Assembly: GCA_052401645.1 (NCBI GenBank)
Contig: CP198939.1
Location: forward strand, 868,001 to 932,000
Direction of reading: 5' to 3'
DNA from: Arsenophonus sp052401645
Lineage (GTDB): Bacteria > Pseudomonadota > Gammaproteobacteria > Enterobacterales > Enterobacteriaceae
Length of the DNA: 64,000 nucleotides
The position numbers and the translations under genes were made by a program. Below are positions 13,031 to 25,664 of this stretch, piece after piece (within the stretch, counting starts at the first letter, position 1; every line of letters starts with the position of its first letter). The notes beneath the pieces are model-generated. The model was not told the DNA's origin and ran no database searches. It was given only the letters and a program-made list of their open reading frames with translations.

Positions 13031-16000
13031 TAAAAGTTGTCAATTTTATTAAAAGTTAAATTTATTTTAATAAAGCTAAATTTTAAATAGATAATCATTT
13101 TCTTTGATAAGAGAACATAAATCTAATTAATAAGCTAATTATTAAACTTTTTATTAAAGCGATTCTAAATAATAATATAAATCACCGTACATTAAATAAA
13201 TAAATTATTATTTTTTATCTAATTATTATATCTTAAGTAAGAATCTAATATTATTAATTAATATTAATAAATAATTTTGTATGTATTATTTAATAACTTA
13301 TTATTATATAATAAGTTATCTATATTTTGATAATTAATTTTAATTAACATAAATTTAGTATGTTTTAATTTAATTATTTTATTTTAAAATATGTTTAATT
13401 AAATAATTTGATAAACAATTATTTTCAAATATCTATTATTTTTATTGTGTGTCAATACTAACATTGCTAAATAGATTTATTTCTATAAATCATTTCATAT
13501 TATCTAAAAAAAGTTTATGAATATAATTATTGATATTTTATTTATGGAAATTAAATAATTAATTTCCATAGTCTTAATTATTATTATAATTTCTATATTT
13601 GAAAATTAACTTAATTAATGATTAGTAAATAACCTATTTTAATATCTGTTGATATAAAACTTATCAAAGTTAAGTCAGATAGTTTTTATTTAATTAAGAA
13701 ATTTATTATCACTTGATAATAAATTACATTGAAAAATATAAATTTATAAATAATCCAATTAATAATTGAAAGAACTTTTCTTAAACTTTGATAATTATGG
13801 AATAATACCAAATAATTATTGAAATTTATATATTTTTATAGTTTTTATTTTCATCATTTAATGATAATTAATATTAATTTTTATACAACTCAAAATATAG
13901 CTTCAGTGATATTTTTTTCTGTGTGCTTAAAATAATATTATAGTAAATGAATTAACCTTGGTTTTAAATCTTAATTTTATAAATCTCAGTATAATCCTTA
14001 ACTAATATAAAGTTTAAAAATAAATTAATTTATCTATTAATAATTCTATTTTTATTTTAATAAATAAAAATAGTTATCCAAACTTATATGGAAATATAAG
14101 TTCAATAATTATTTAAGATGTCTTTATCTAATCGTTAATATAATATAAATTATTTTCAGTAATTATCATATCATATCTATGATAATCTTATTATTATTAA
14201 CTTTTAAAGTTAGTGAATTAGACATAGCAATATTAAAAGAATTTAAAAAATTTTCAAAATAAATTATTTAGAGATATACAAATTTACTATATAAAATTTA
14301 TAGTTTAAATAAAATAATGAAATAAGATTACAATAAAATAATTAATATAAATAATTAATCTTTTTTATATAAATATATTTTTTTTGACGAAAATAGTTAA
14401 TGTGGTTACATGAATTTTTTAAGTTATTAGCAAATATGATTTAATTATTCTAATAATTTATTAAAGATATCTATTATTTTACAATAAATCATATATTCAC
14501 TTTTAATATTAAAATCTAATTAATTGAAGATTTTATTTAATTAATCTTAATTCATCTAAAATTTAGCTTAATATTTATATATAAAAAAGTAAAATTATAA
14601 TTGTGGTATAAATTCCTTATATCTATTAATAATATAATTTGATCGATTAAAAAAACTCTAGATAACATAATACTGATGACGTGTATAGTTATTTACAAGT
14701 AATTAAAAAGTATATGTTTATAGAATACATATATTAATATATTTTAATGAAAAAATTAATATTTTATCAATAAAGCTATTTTAGTTTATATTATCTAATG
14801 ATAAAAATAATAATTTGCATATTAATATATGATTATATTAATGCATGTAATTCTAACGATTTTAAAATTTAACTACATTAAAATTCTAATTATTATGTAG
14901 ATATTATATAAAGTATTGAAGATAAATTTTTTATTTTTCTAATATTGTTAATCAGCATTGATTAAGTAAATAAATTCGTTTATAATCTATTTTGATATCT
15001 TATTTTAACCGGAAAACTTTATTAAAAATTTAATTTATTTTTCTAATGTATAGAAAACTATAAAAAATAAATAAGAATACTAAAAATTTATTAAAATATA
15101 AATAATATACATATAAAGTTTAAATTTTTTAAAGAAGTTTATAGATAGATATAAATATTATCAAAATTTAGATAAATTATTTTTAACAGTTATATATTCC
15201 ATTAATAATTAATTGAAAATTAATTATTAATGATTATTGTTTCAATGAATAATATAACGTTTATTTTATCGTTATTTTCTATTTATATAAAGATAATATT
15301 GAAATTATCGTTATTATAATTAATATTGATAAAAAAAATAATAATATCTCTTTTATATGAGGCTATTCATGTTAAATAGATTTTATTTTTTATGTTCAAA
15401 ATATATAATATTTATTATAAAAATAGAATTTTTTAATAACATCAGTTAATAATATGTTGAAAATAATTCTATTTAAATTTAAATAGAATTAACAGTATTA
15501 ATTTATAATAAATGAATAATGTCATAAACTATTATATAAGTAAATTAAGATAATTTTAAATGAATAAGAATATATAGTTTTATAAAGGATGTTAAGAGAT
15601 AAATTTACATCATAAATAGCCATAAAGATGGCCAATTTAGAATAAATGATTTTTAAAATTTTTTGAATTTTTTAAAATATATCATAAATATATAATATTT
15701 GATGTTCTCTTTATGCTTAATTTGATTATAGTTAATTTTATTTTATTAATAATATTATATTGAATATCTTAATTTTAATTAAGATAAAAATAAATCGTCA
15801 ATAAAAGATTGAAATCATTAATTATTAATACTCAATATAGTATTAAATAAATTTATTAGTAATAATGAGTAAAATTATTTATCATATTTATTAAATATAA
15901 TCATTTTAGATTTTGATTATTTTTATATTCGAGTTTTCTCTCTTAATTAAAATTAATCAATTATTGAAATAAAATTAGTTTTTTATAAATTTGTTATTCT

Positions 16001-19000
16001 AACTAATATAATTCTTTTATATTTTTAGTAAATAAAATAATTTGATAACTTTTAATAATTTTATTACACCAAACTAACTTAAGTAATCTTACAATTAAGA
16101 TAAGAAATAAGTTAAAGATTGTTTTATCTATAAGTTTATTTTTAAAATATTTAATAATCTAATTTTCTATATTATTATAATTAATAGATTTTTTTTAAAA
16201 AAATAAAATTACTATTAATTATATTTGTTTTAGAAAAATCTATCAGGATCTAAATTTTAAAATTTAGATCTAATATAATTATAAATACTTTATTTTCATC
16301 AATTTAATGAGTAGGTATTCATCTTTTATAAACAAAAAAATACTTAATAATAAACTATTATATACCTTATTTAGAAAAATATTTCAAATATTTATACGAA
16401 AAATTTTAAATTAATAATTATAAAAATAATAGCATATGATTTTTAATCATAGAGGATTTAATTTAATTAAATATCTAATTTTTTATGCTAATAACAATAA
16501 ATTAAAAATATTTATTTTATAAATAAGTTATTATTTAATTTTTTTAATTAATAACAATAGATTACGATGATAATAATAAATTAAGCAGATAATAAAATTA
16601 AAATTTCTTTTATTATTTTAAGATGTTTATATAAATATATATAAAATTACTATTATTGAAAAGTAATATATCGAAACGATCATTAGAATGATCATAAAGA
16701 ATTCGATAAAGAAAGTACATATAACATCTTTAATAATAATTTTGATATTATATGACTAAACTATTTTACATATTATTTTGTAATATTATTATATATTATA
16801 ATATTATCGTTAATAATAAGATTTATCATAACTGCTAATACTATTAATAATAAAACATCAAAATTAAATATCATATACAATATAGAGATACAGATAACTG
16901 AAAGATTATATTTAAAGAAATAGGTGGTAAGTAATATAATAAAAAGAAAATAATTATTACATAATAAAATATAAGAACAAAAACTATCAATATTAATAAC
17001 TTAATTTTAATCACTAATATTTCTAAACTTTTGTCTGGTAATTAAAGAATTATAAAAGTTTTATATTTAGGAATATTTAAATTAATTTAGTAAATAGTAT
17101 TTTTAAATTTTTAATATTAGTTTAAATTTAAGTATCAATAATATCTAATTATAGTGATAATATTTAATATTAATTTTCTTTAATAAAAAAATAAAATAAT
17201 ATATGATTTTTATTAACAAATTTTTATATAAAGATATAAAAATATATTTTATATTAAGTTTTTTATATTCATAAAAATATCTTTATATTAATTATAAAAG
17301 TTTCATTAGGATTAATAATAATTATAATTTCTAATTATTAGAACTTAATTTTATATTAATAGATATGATATATCTATTATATTTATTTTATAATGCTGTT
17401 AGCATTAACAACATCTAGATAAATAGTATATTACATCAAATTAATATAGTTTAATATTCCTTATCATATATAATACTATTAATTATTTATATAATATGAT
17501 TATGATCATAATGATAATTATATTAAATTATTTGTTTACAATATTTTCATCAATATTAATAAATTTATTTTAAAATTTATTTATGATTATAGTAACGCGT
17601 TACTGTTGAAGATTAGTATAGTTTTTCCTAGTGAATTTAAAAGAAAAATGTTTAATTTATTAATATCTGAAAATAAGATTATTATAAAAAATAATAAAGT
17701 AGTTAAAAATAATATAATATATAAAATATTTATATAATATAATTTTAATAATGAATATAGCTATTTTGTCAATTAATATTGGATAAATAATTTAGAATAA
17801 TTTAAAAAGAATATTTCTTTTTTTAATTCATAGTTATAAGGCTATGAATCTCTTCTGCATATTTTTGATAAAATAATATTAATATCTTTAATATATATAA
17901 TTTATTTAATATTTATATAGTATCCAACGAACTTTTATTAGTTATTTTAATTTAAAATATATGATCTATAAGATATAAATGGATTAATTTATTATAAATT
18001 TATATATATTAAAAATATTAGATTATTAAAAGAAATTTATATTACTAAAAAAACTTTCTAAATATTTCATTAAAAATTTTAAAAATTAAATATATATAAT
18101 AGAATTTGCGTTAACTTATATAATAGAGTAAAATAGCTATATTTATATTTTTATTATTTATAATAATATAGTATTTTTATTTTTGTTCTTAATATAATGT
18201 AAAACAACATCTAAAATTAAATTTTATTTGTTAAATTTTTAATAATAGATTGAAATAGCTTTATTAGTTAATATATATAAAAAATATTAATTAGTAATTA
18301 TACCTATTTTAATTTATAACTAATAATAATATGTTCATTTAGCTATAAAGTATATAAATTTAATCATTAAAAATATATTTAAATTCTTAATTTATGATAT
18401 TAAGATTAATAATGTTTCAATTTTACAAAAAATATTAATAATTATGTATTATTAATCAAAATAATTATTCACTTATTAGATAAGGAAGTTACGTTTATAT
18501 ATAAAAATAATTTTTTTTATTCAATATGGATCTATTAATATATTATAAAATATTTAAAGTAAATAAAGTAAATTATTAAATAATTTATCGGATAGTTTCA
18601 GTTTTAAAAAAATATAATTATAAATAATATTAATAAATAATTTTATATTCTTTTGTTACCAAAGTATTGGTAACGTGTTTATACTATTATGACGAAAACT
18701 AAATATTTAATGAGATAGAAAAATTAATAGGTTTTAACTAAATTAAATAAATAATTATTGTTAATCTTAATTATATTAAAAATCAGTAATAAAAAAGAAT
18801 ATTTTAATATTATACAATATAGATATTTATAAATAATATGCGTAAAATAAAATGTTTTAAAAAACATTTAAATATTAAAAATATAAATTGTTCTATTAAT
18901 TATTTAAATAAATTAAAATATAGTAATTACTTTTAATCTAATATTTAAAGTAAAGGTGTTTTATTGTAATTAATTAATAATTAAATACAATTATAATTTC

Positions 19001-20784
19001 ATATATCAGATTAATAGATATAATCATTTAAAATTATCAGAAATACTAAATTTTGTAAGTTTCTCTTTATAAACTATTTTATTTTATAAAAATTGAATAT
19101 TAATAGTTATTATAACTTTCTATTTAATGTATCTATTTTATTATATTAATATAATTATATTAATATTTAAGTTAATAGTGATCGAAAAAAATTCTAAAAT
19201 TTATTAAAATATATATATAAAATAAAAAATATTATGTAAATGTTTATTATTTAAATAGCATATCTTTTAATTTTTATAATGAAATATTTTAGAAACATAG
19301 TTTTTAAAACATTAAAAATAGTGATACTTTCTTACTTAATAACTATTTTATAGTTTTTAACTTTATATATGTGATACTAATACATAAAATATACTATGTG
19401 ATATAGATAAAAAATATAACAATAAAATAGATTTTTAATCTTATTATTTTTTTCTAAAAAATAGATATTTTATTTAGTTACTCGAAATTAAATATTAGTT
19501 TATTCAATATAAAAAGATCATTAATTTTTGTCAGTAGATATGATTTATTCATTAAAATTAATGATAATATCTGAATAAATTTATTTAAAATAATTTATAT
19601 ATTTTATATTATTTATAATAGTATATAATTGTTTTTTTAATTATATTTAAAATTAACGATAGTTAAATAAAATAATAAAGTACTATATGATTTTTTATAG
19701 CTTAATCAATATTACTCCTGGTTCTTATTAATATATATTTATTAATAATATATTTAAAAAATAGATTAGTTTTAAGAAAATATAATAATATTAATAAAAG
19801 CGTTATTTATTTATAATCAATATTAGTTTAATAGTTATTTAATTACCTATAATATTATTTTGTAATTATTAATTTTATTAATATAAAAGTAGTATTATTA
19901 AATTCGAATATTAAAGAATAATTAAATTACTATTTTTATATAATACATTTAGTTTTTTAGTATTTTAATATTTGAATTAAATAATATTTAATAAAATTAT
20001 TATCGATATAATTAAAATTTATATCTATTAATTTTAAATTATAATTATTTGTTATTATAATTTTTGATTTAGTAAATAAATAATTTTTTTATTATAAAAT
20101 AAATAATAAATTAATTAATAATTATATTACTTTCAATATTTTAAAATAACAATTTATTTTATAATGTAATATTTTATACTTATATTATCACAATTTTAAA
20201 AAACAGTAAATAAGTAATTAATTAATAAAGATGATAAAAAGATTAATGTTAATAGATAAGTCATAATAACTTTAAGTTTTGAACTTTTTATTTATTTTAT
20301 TCTAGAAGAATAATTTTGATTATGATCAATTATCATATGATCACAATAGATCAGTAATGAAAAATATAGCATTTATTAGTCTATAGTAAAATTATTAAAA
20401 AAATATTATATAATATAACAAATATTAAAATATATTTATAAATAAATAATATAGATAATAAAAATTATTGAATTTTACATCAAAATATAGAAGATTAATT
20501 TCTTATATAAAACATTTTATATAAGAATAATTATTTTTCTACTTTAAAATATAACTTAATAAACATAATTTATATTATTTATTTAACTTAATAAGTTAAA
20601 TAAATAATATATAATATTTATTTTATTTTAAATTCAAAGTACATAAATAAGGTTATTTAATCAATTTAAAATTTAAATAAATGTATTAAATTAAATATTA
20701 TTTATATAATAGCATTTTTAAAAATAAAAATAAATATTTTAACTTTCAATTAAAGAATATCTTTAATAATAGTTATTTAAATAA
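13031..20784. other. Gene-free A+T-rich desert between trhP and the nhaB relic
   Basis: There is no usable open frame on either strand. Small dyads were noted: an 8-bp-arm hairpin at 18655-18674 (GTTACCAA, AGTA, TTGGTAAC), an AGTAACGCGTTACT palindrome at 17591-17604, and ATTCATAG/CTATGAAT at 17826-17849. The part just below 20,785 is where dsbB would lie by comparison with E. coli, but I could not read any dsbB sequence there. Confidence 0.65.
20571..20611. repeat. 41-base near-perfect palindrome downstream of the nhaB relic
   Basis: Positions 20571-20590 and 20592-20611 are exact reverse complements around a single central base; the core reads TTTAACTTAATAAGTTAAA. It lies about 170 bases beyond the 3' end of the decayed nhaB on the minus strand. 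It could be a fossil terminator of nhaB or dsbB, or an unrelated A+T hairpin. Confidence 0.75.
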
Positions 20785-22346
20785 ATTTATTAAACCTATT
20801 TAACCAAACTTTTCAGTTATATGGATTAACAATATTTATTTGTTAGTAAATTGATTATCGTAACTATAAATAATGGTATAAGAGAAAAACATTGTAATTC
20901 ATTAAGCTATATGAAAGCTTAATGAATAGTGAAATTAATAAGATTAATATAAACAAAAAATAAGATTTTTAATTTTATATCGATATTAAAAATAAGTTAA
21001 TACGTGTATTAATAACAACTATTATATACTCATATTGTTGATGATATATTAATTTCTCTTTTAATGCTTTTATTATTTAATTTGTGTAAATTAAACAATA
21101 AAAGCATTATGCTGGAAATATCAGAAAATAATCTCTATTGAATAAATAAAAAAAGTTGAGATTATTAAGAAGATTGTATTTTATTAATAAATTGATATGA
21201 AAAATATTGATCGATAATTATTGCAATAATTTAAAATTATAGTTAATAAAATAGTAAATGTTAACACCATTCTTCATCAAAATCATTTACTAATTATATG
21301 CTAGTTAGTGATACCATAAATTAGGTTACTATGAATAATTAACGATAAAACAATCAAATTTACTTTTGGAAGATATAAAAGCTGAAGAAGTAATCCAACT
21401 AAATTTATATTAAAGCTTTATTTATTAATTTTAATTTTTAATGTATTTTCCTAGTTTTATTAGTATTTTTATTATTAATTTCGAAAAATTAGTGTATATT
21501 TTTAGGTAATTCAACGCTCATATAACAAAATAATATGAAAATATTAAACATAATATAAAATAATTAGAATTCATAAAATTCTCTTCTAACGTACTGTCAA
21601 CTTAAATAATATGTAAGAAAAAAAATAACTAAAATTTGAGTTAATATATTTATAAATAATTAAATTTTATATTTTTTTAAATCATTATCTCATTACCATT
21701 AAATATAATTCTAATAGTATAATATATCATTAAGTTAAGTAAAAATCTTTAAATTATTTAATAGTTTATCTTTTTTTTGAAAAAATAACTATTATTATCA
21801 AATGAAGGGATTTTTTTTGATTATATACATATTCATAATAAATATAATAAAAATAAACAACTATCTTGATTAATATGGTAATTTATCGTTAATAAATTTA
21901 AAAACATAGGAAAAAAATCTTATTAGATAAAAGTTAATCAAAATAGATACTAAGAGTGAATTAATATCAGTAATTTCATTAAATTTAATAACAATAATCA
22001 CTTCATAAAATAAATATTAGTAATAATAAATATTAATAGAAATATTTACTTGAATATTATTAGTAATTTTATTATTGACTTATTTTGATAAAATCATGCT
22101 TCTAATTTTTACTGCTTGAATAGCAAAAAAATCTACTATCTATAATGATAACTGATAGTATTTTAGTGTAATTGAAATAGTGAAAATAAATTTGATAATT
22201 AAATAAAACCAACCAGAAATAAAAGTGTTGACGAAAAATAAAATTAATTAAATTATTAAAAAAGAATAATAATAAATTTACATCATATAGATATGTGAAT
22301 CATCAAGGAAATTTCTTAATATAATTTATTTTATATTTATATTAAT
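20785..22346 (-). pseudogene. nhaB: Decayed Na+/H+ antiporter gene nhaB
   Basis: Translating the minus strand across frames recovers much of NhaB in the correct order. RNFLDDSHI (near 22,310) resembles RNFLGQSPD. SGWFYLIIKFIFTI (near 22,200) resembles AGWLLVAEFIFTLA and is followed by an LKxY match. VNLIVLSLII then GIT resembles VGLIGLSVII then GVT. AIIIDQ (near 21,208-21,228) with a following FSDISS stretch matches the VIIDQ and LSSISDN region. VINTRINL (near 20,994-21,022) resembles AINTGTNL, and a hydrophobic tail follows. Multiple in-frame stops and shifts mean no antiporter can be made. The span, about 1.56 kb, is close to the 1.54 kb of an intact gene, so decay is by point changes and small indels rather than large deletion. 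It is divergent from the fadR relic, as in E. coli. Ends are approximate; the comparison was with E. coli NhaB from memory. Confidence 0.8.
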
Positions 22347-22558
22347 AATTACTTATTTTCTCTTACTTTGATATAATAAAAATTAATCAAAATAAAATAT
22401 TAAATTTTCTATATTATAAATTAAAACAATCACTTTTGATAATAATAAATTATATTAAGTCATTATGATCAGGCTTCTATTTATTAATAACTCTGTTATC
22501 TCAAAGTAATTTCATTCTAATATCATTTTATAATGATTAATTTTAGATATAGAGAAAT
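22347..22558. other. Fossil nhaB-fadR divergent intergenic region
   Basis: About 212 bases separate the inferred starts of the two decayed genes, close to the spacing I recall for E. coli, where FadR sites regulate this neighbourhood. I saw no clear surviving FadR operator or promoter. Confidence 0.5.
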
Positions 22559-23285
22559 ATGATTATTAGAGCACAGAATCCTGCTAATTTTATTGAAAAG
22601 TATATTGTTAAAAGTATTTTGGAATAAACATTTTCCACCTGGTTCAATTTTACCAGTAGAACTTAAGTTATCTCAGTTAATTCGAATAACAAGAGCAATT
22701 TACAAAAAAGTTTTTACACATAGGCTTGCAAGAAATTATTTCTTAACTATACACTATGGAAAACCAACTAAAGTAAATAATTTTTAGAAAACGTCAGGAC
22801 TTAATGTTTTAGAAACAGTTGTGGCTAATCTGGATTATATAGGAGTATGAAATTAATTGAAGATTTATTATATGTCATAACGAGTATTTCAGCTATCTTC
22901 ATTAGAAGTATATTTTGTAAAAATAAATTTAAAATTATTAGATATTTTATCAATAAGAAAAAATATATAAGATTGTTCTGAAACATTTACTATGTGATTG
23001 ATTATAATATTTTCGTATATTAGTGTTAATTTCTAGTAATACAATTTATGGATTAATATTAAATGGATTTAAAAAATTATATACTAGAATATGTCGTTAT
23101 TATTTTTTTGATCCTAAAACACGTCAACTTGATTACGATTTTTACCATGATTTATCTAAAATATGTGAACAAAAAAAATCATAATTAAAGTGTTAAATGA
23201 TGTTTATAATTATAGAAAAAAGAGTTTTTACATTTGGTGTGATATCAAGGACAGCATAATAAATAATTTATATAGATTATGTTAA
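22559..23285 (+). pseudogene. fadR: Decayed fatty-acid regulator gene fadR (GntR family)
   Basis: FadR is the acyl-CoA-responsive GntR-type regulator that represses fatty-acid degradation and activates unsaturated fatty-acid synthesis. The relic starts at an ATG with MIIRAQNPANFIEKYIVKSI (E. coli [20 protein letters not shown]). One extra T in a T-run near 22,617 then shifts the frame. The next frame reads WNKHFPPGSILPVE and ends at HYGKPTKVNNF, where a TAG at 22,785-22,787 replaces a tryptophan codon. Another shift near 22,845 leads to KLIEDLL and ISAIFIRS. Further stops follow before NTIYGLILNGFKKLYTRIC and DFYHDLSKIC, and the tail reads IWCDIKD. The span of 727 bp nearly equals an intact 720-bp fadR. 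The longest surviving frame (22,593-22,787) covers only the wing/helix region and is not a gene in its own right. Confidence 0.9.
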
Positions 23286-25623
23286 ATATATTATTAATTA
23301 AATAATTAATATAATATATCAGTCTATTTTATTTATTCATCAAAATATCTATATTTATAGATATTTATTTATTTTTAATATTTGTATTATGTTGATAAAT
23401 TTTAATATTCCTTCTGTTAATTATTTGTATAAAATCGCATAAGTATTTATTAATGTGGATAAATTTATTGAAAAAAAATTGTAAATATATTATCTTTTTA
23501 TATTTTTTAAGTATCTAGATAGTGTATAAATAATTTTACTAATTTTGTTATATTAATATATTCATTTAATTATATATTAAGTTAGAGTTCATATATAATT
23601 AATATTATGATTTTTATTAATCAAATTAATAAAAACATATGTGCTTTTAAAAGTTAAAATCAAATCATTATGTTCTGTATTTTTTATTAATTTTAATTAA
23701 TAATTTAATTTTCTTATTGTTAATAACACAATTAAATTAATTTATTATGTTTTGTTTAATTTATAATATTATTTATTTATAGATTATATCTACTAAGAAT
23801 CTTTTTATAAGTAATTTTCATATAAATAATCTTAATAGTAGCGATTAAATAAGTAATTTTTACAGACTTATTTATTTTTATTATTATAAAATTAATAATA
23901 TTTTGTTATAGAAAATAAACGTTTTTAATTTTCATTTATTGAATATGAAATTTTTGATTTTATAATTATAGATTAACTATATTTTACAGAATAAACTATC
24001 TTCAGTATGATTTATTCCTATATTTTTTATATTTAAAATATGTAGTTAATTTTACTTTATATAAGAAAGTTATATTTATGTGAGCTTAATTTTTATATAT
24101 TGATAATTAAACATATTTTATTATTAATTATACGTATAGTATCCATTTTAAAATAAAATTTAATTATATTTTTAATATCTTTTAGTTAAAAAAAGATATT
24201 TATATATCTTTTAATATTTAATTTATTTTTTAAAATAAAATATCTATTACTAATTTTTAATTATAAATTCAAAAAAATGTATTTAACAATTATTTTCTGC
24301 TTTTAATTAATAAACTACTTTTTTATTTATAATAAAAATCTTTTTTTATTCTAATTTATTTTTTAATATTATTTAACTTGTATTTAGTAAAATTATATTT
24401 TATTAAATTTATAGATAATCAAATTAAATATAGATATAGTTATTTTATTTAATTTTATGGATAATAAAAAATATATTATAATTAGATTTAATTTTAAAAA
24501 AAATTTTTTTTATAAAATAAACGCTTTTTACTTTATGTAAGATAGTAAGATTTTATTTTAAATCATACTCTTATTGCTTTAATATTATAATTTAATAGAA
24601 TAAATTAAATATCTTATATATTATTATAAAATAGTTTTTATTTAACGATTTAATTCTAATTCAAAAATATTATTATATACAATAATATATATATATTAAT
24701 TATCTAATTAATCATTTTTAATAATATATATATTTATAGAGATTAAAAATTAGATAATTAATTTAGATAAAATGTTATTATTACAATTTGAAAAGTTATT
24801 ATATTTTATAAATATTTAATTTAATATTTATTATTATTTCTATATTTAACTCGATAAGTTATGTAATTTTATTACTTTTAATATTTCGTATAAAATTTAA
24901 TATTAATGAAATATTTTTACACTTTCTCTTTTTTCTTGAAAAACTGATTTGACATTATTTTTTTGAAAAAACTTAATAATAAACTACTTTATTAACATAA
25001 AATTTTGTTTATTTATTTAATATAAATAATATTTGTATTATTGAATTATAGATAAATATATAATCATGCTAATAATATATTTATTAATTTAATATTGAAA
25101 TTATAATTTCAGAGATTGATGTTAATTTAATTTTATTAAAATGAAAGTAGATTATATTAGTAGATATTTTTTTAATCATTGTAAATATTATATGATTATC
25201 ATATTAAATCTATAAAAATAATCATTATTAGTTATAATTGTTGTAAACTTCAAAACTATAATTAATTTGATATATAAAATAGATTTAATTATCATTAATA
25301 AGATAATTGTAATATTTTTCTACTAATAATTTTTTTTAAAAGAGATAATTTATTAATATAAATAGAATTTTCCTCATTTTTATCCATCTCCATTTCCTTA
25401 TAGTTAAATAATTATATTTCATGTAAAAATTACTTCTAATTCTTATTTTTAAACAATAAAAAATAAGAATTAGAAATTAATAAAAATATAAATTTATATC
25501 ATAGCGCATTTTATATAGAAGTAAAAATAAAATATCGTTATTTTATTTATAATTTTAATATTTTATATTTTATAAAGAAATAACTTATTTAAAGAATTAT
25601 ATTTAATTATATAAAAAAATAAA
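23286..25623. other. Gene-free A+T-rich DNA between the fadR relic and gapA
   Basis: No coding frame is visible. In E. coli ycgB follows fadR, but I found no readable trace of it. The only structure noted is an A+T hairpin with 17-bp arms at 25434-25450 and 25459-25475. The last part before 25,624 serves as the T-tract of the gapA terminator on the minus strand. Confidence 0.65.
25434..25475. repeat. Inverted repeat, 17-bp stem downstream of gapA
   Basis: TTCTAATTCTTATTTTT (25434-25450) and its exact reverse complement (25459-25475) flank an 8-base loop. It lies about 150 bases beyond the gapA terminator and could act as a backup transcription stop, though that is only inference. Confidence 0.65.
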
Positions 25624-25648
25624 AAACCGCTATTAATAATAGCGGTTT
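25600..25648 (-). terminator. Factor-independent terminator of gapA
   Basis: An 11-bp perfect stem (AAACCGCTATT, AAT loop, AATAGCGGTTT at 25624-25648) lies 16 bases past the gapA stop. Reading the minus strand, it is followed by a long T-rich run (complement of 25600-25623). It contains a CCGC/GCGG core, by far the most G+C-rich hairpin in the window, which suggests selection has kept it. Confidence 0.9.
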
Positions 25649-25664
25649 GGAATTAATAATTCTA

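Noticed and set aside
16678..16695. GATCATT/AATGATC dyad as a regulatory site
   Set aside because: Only seven base pairs with a two-base gap and no gene nearby; such short dyads are common in this composition.
20000..20784. A dsbB relic downstream of nhaB
   Set aside because: The position is expected from E. coli order, but no CxxC or flanking DsbB sequence could be read in any frame.
22593..22787. A 64-codon open frame taken as a small gene
   Set aside because: Its sequence is the middle of the FadR DNA-binding domain, entered through a frameshift and ended by a Trp-to-stop change. It is a fragment of the pseudogene.
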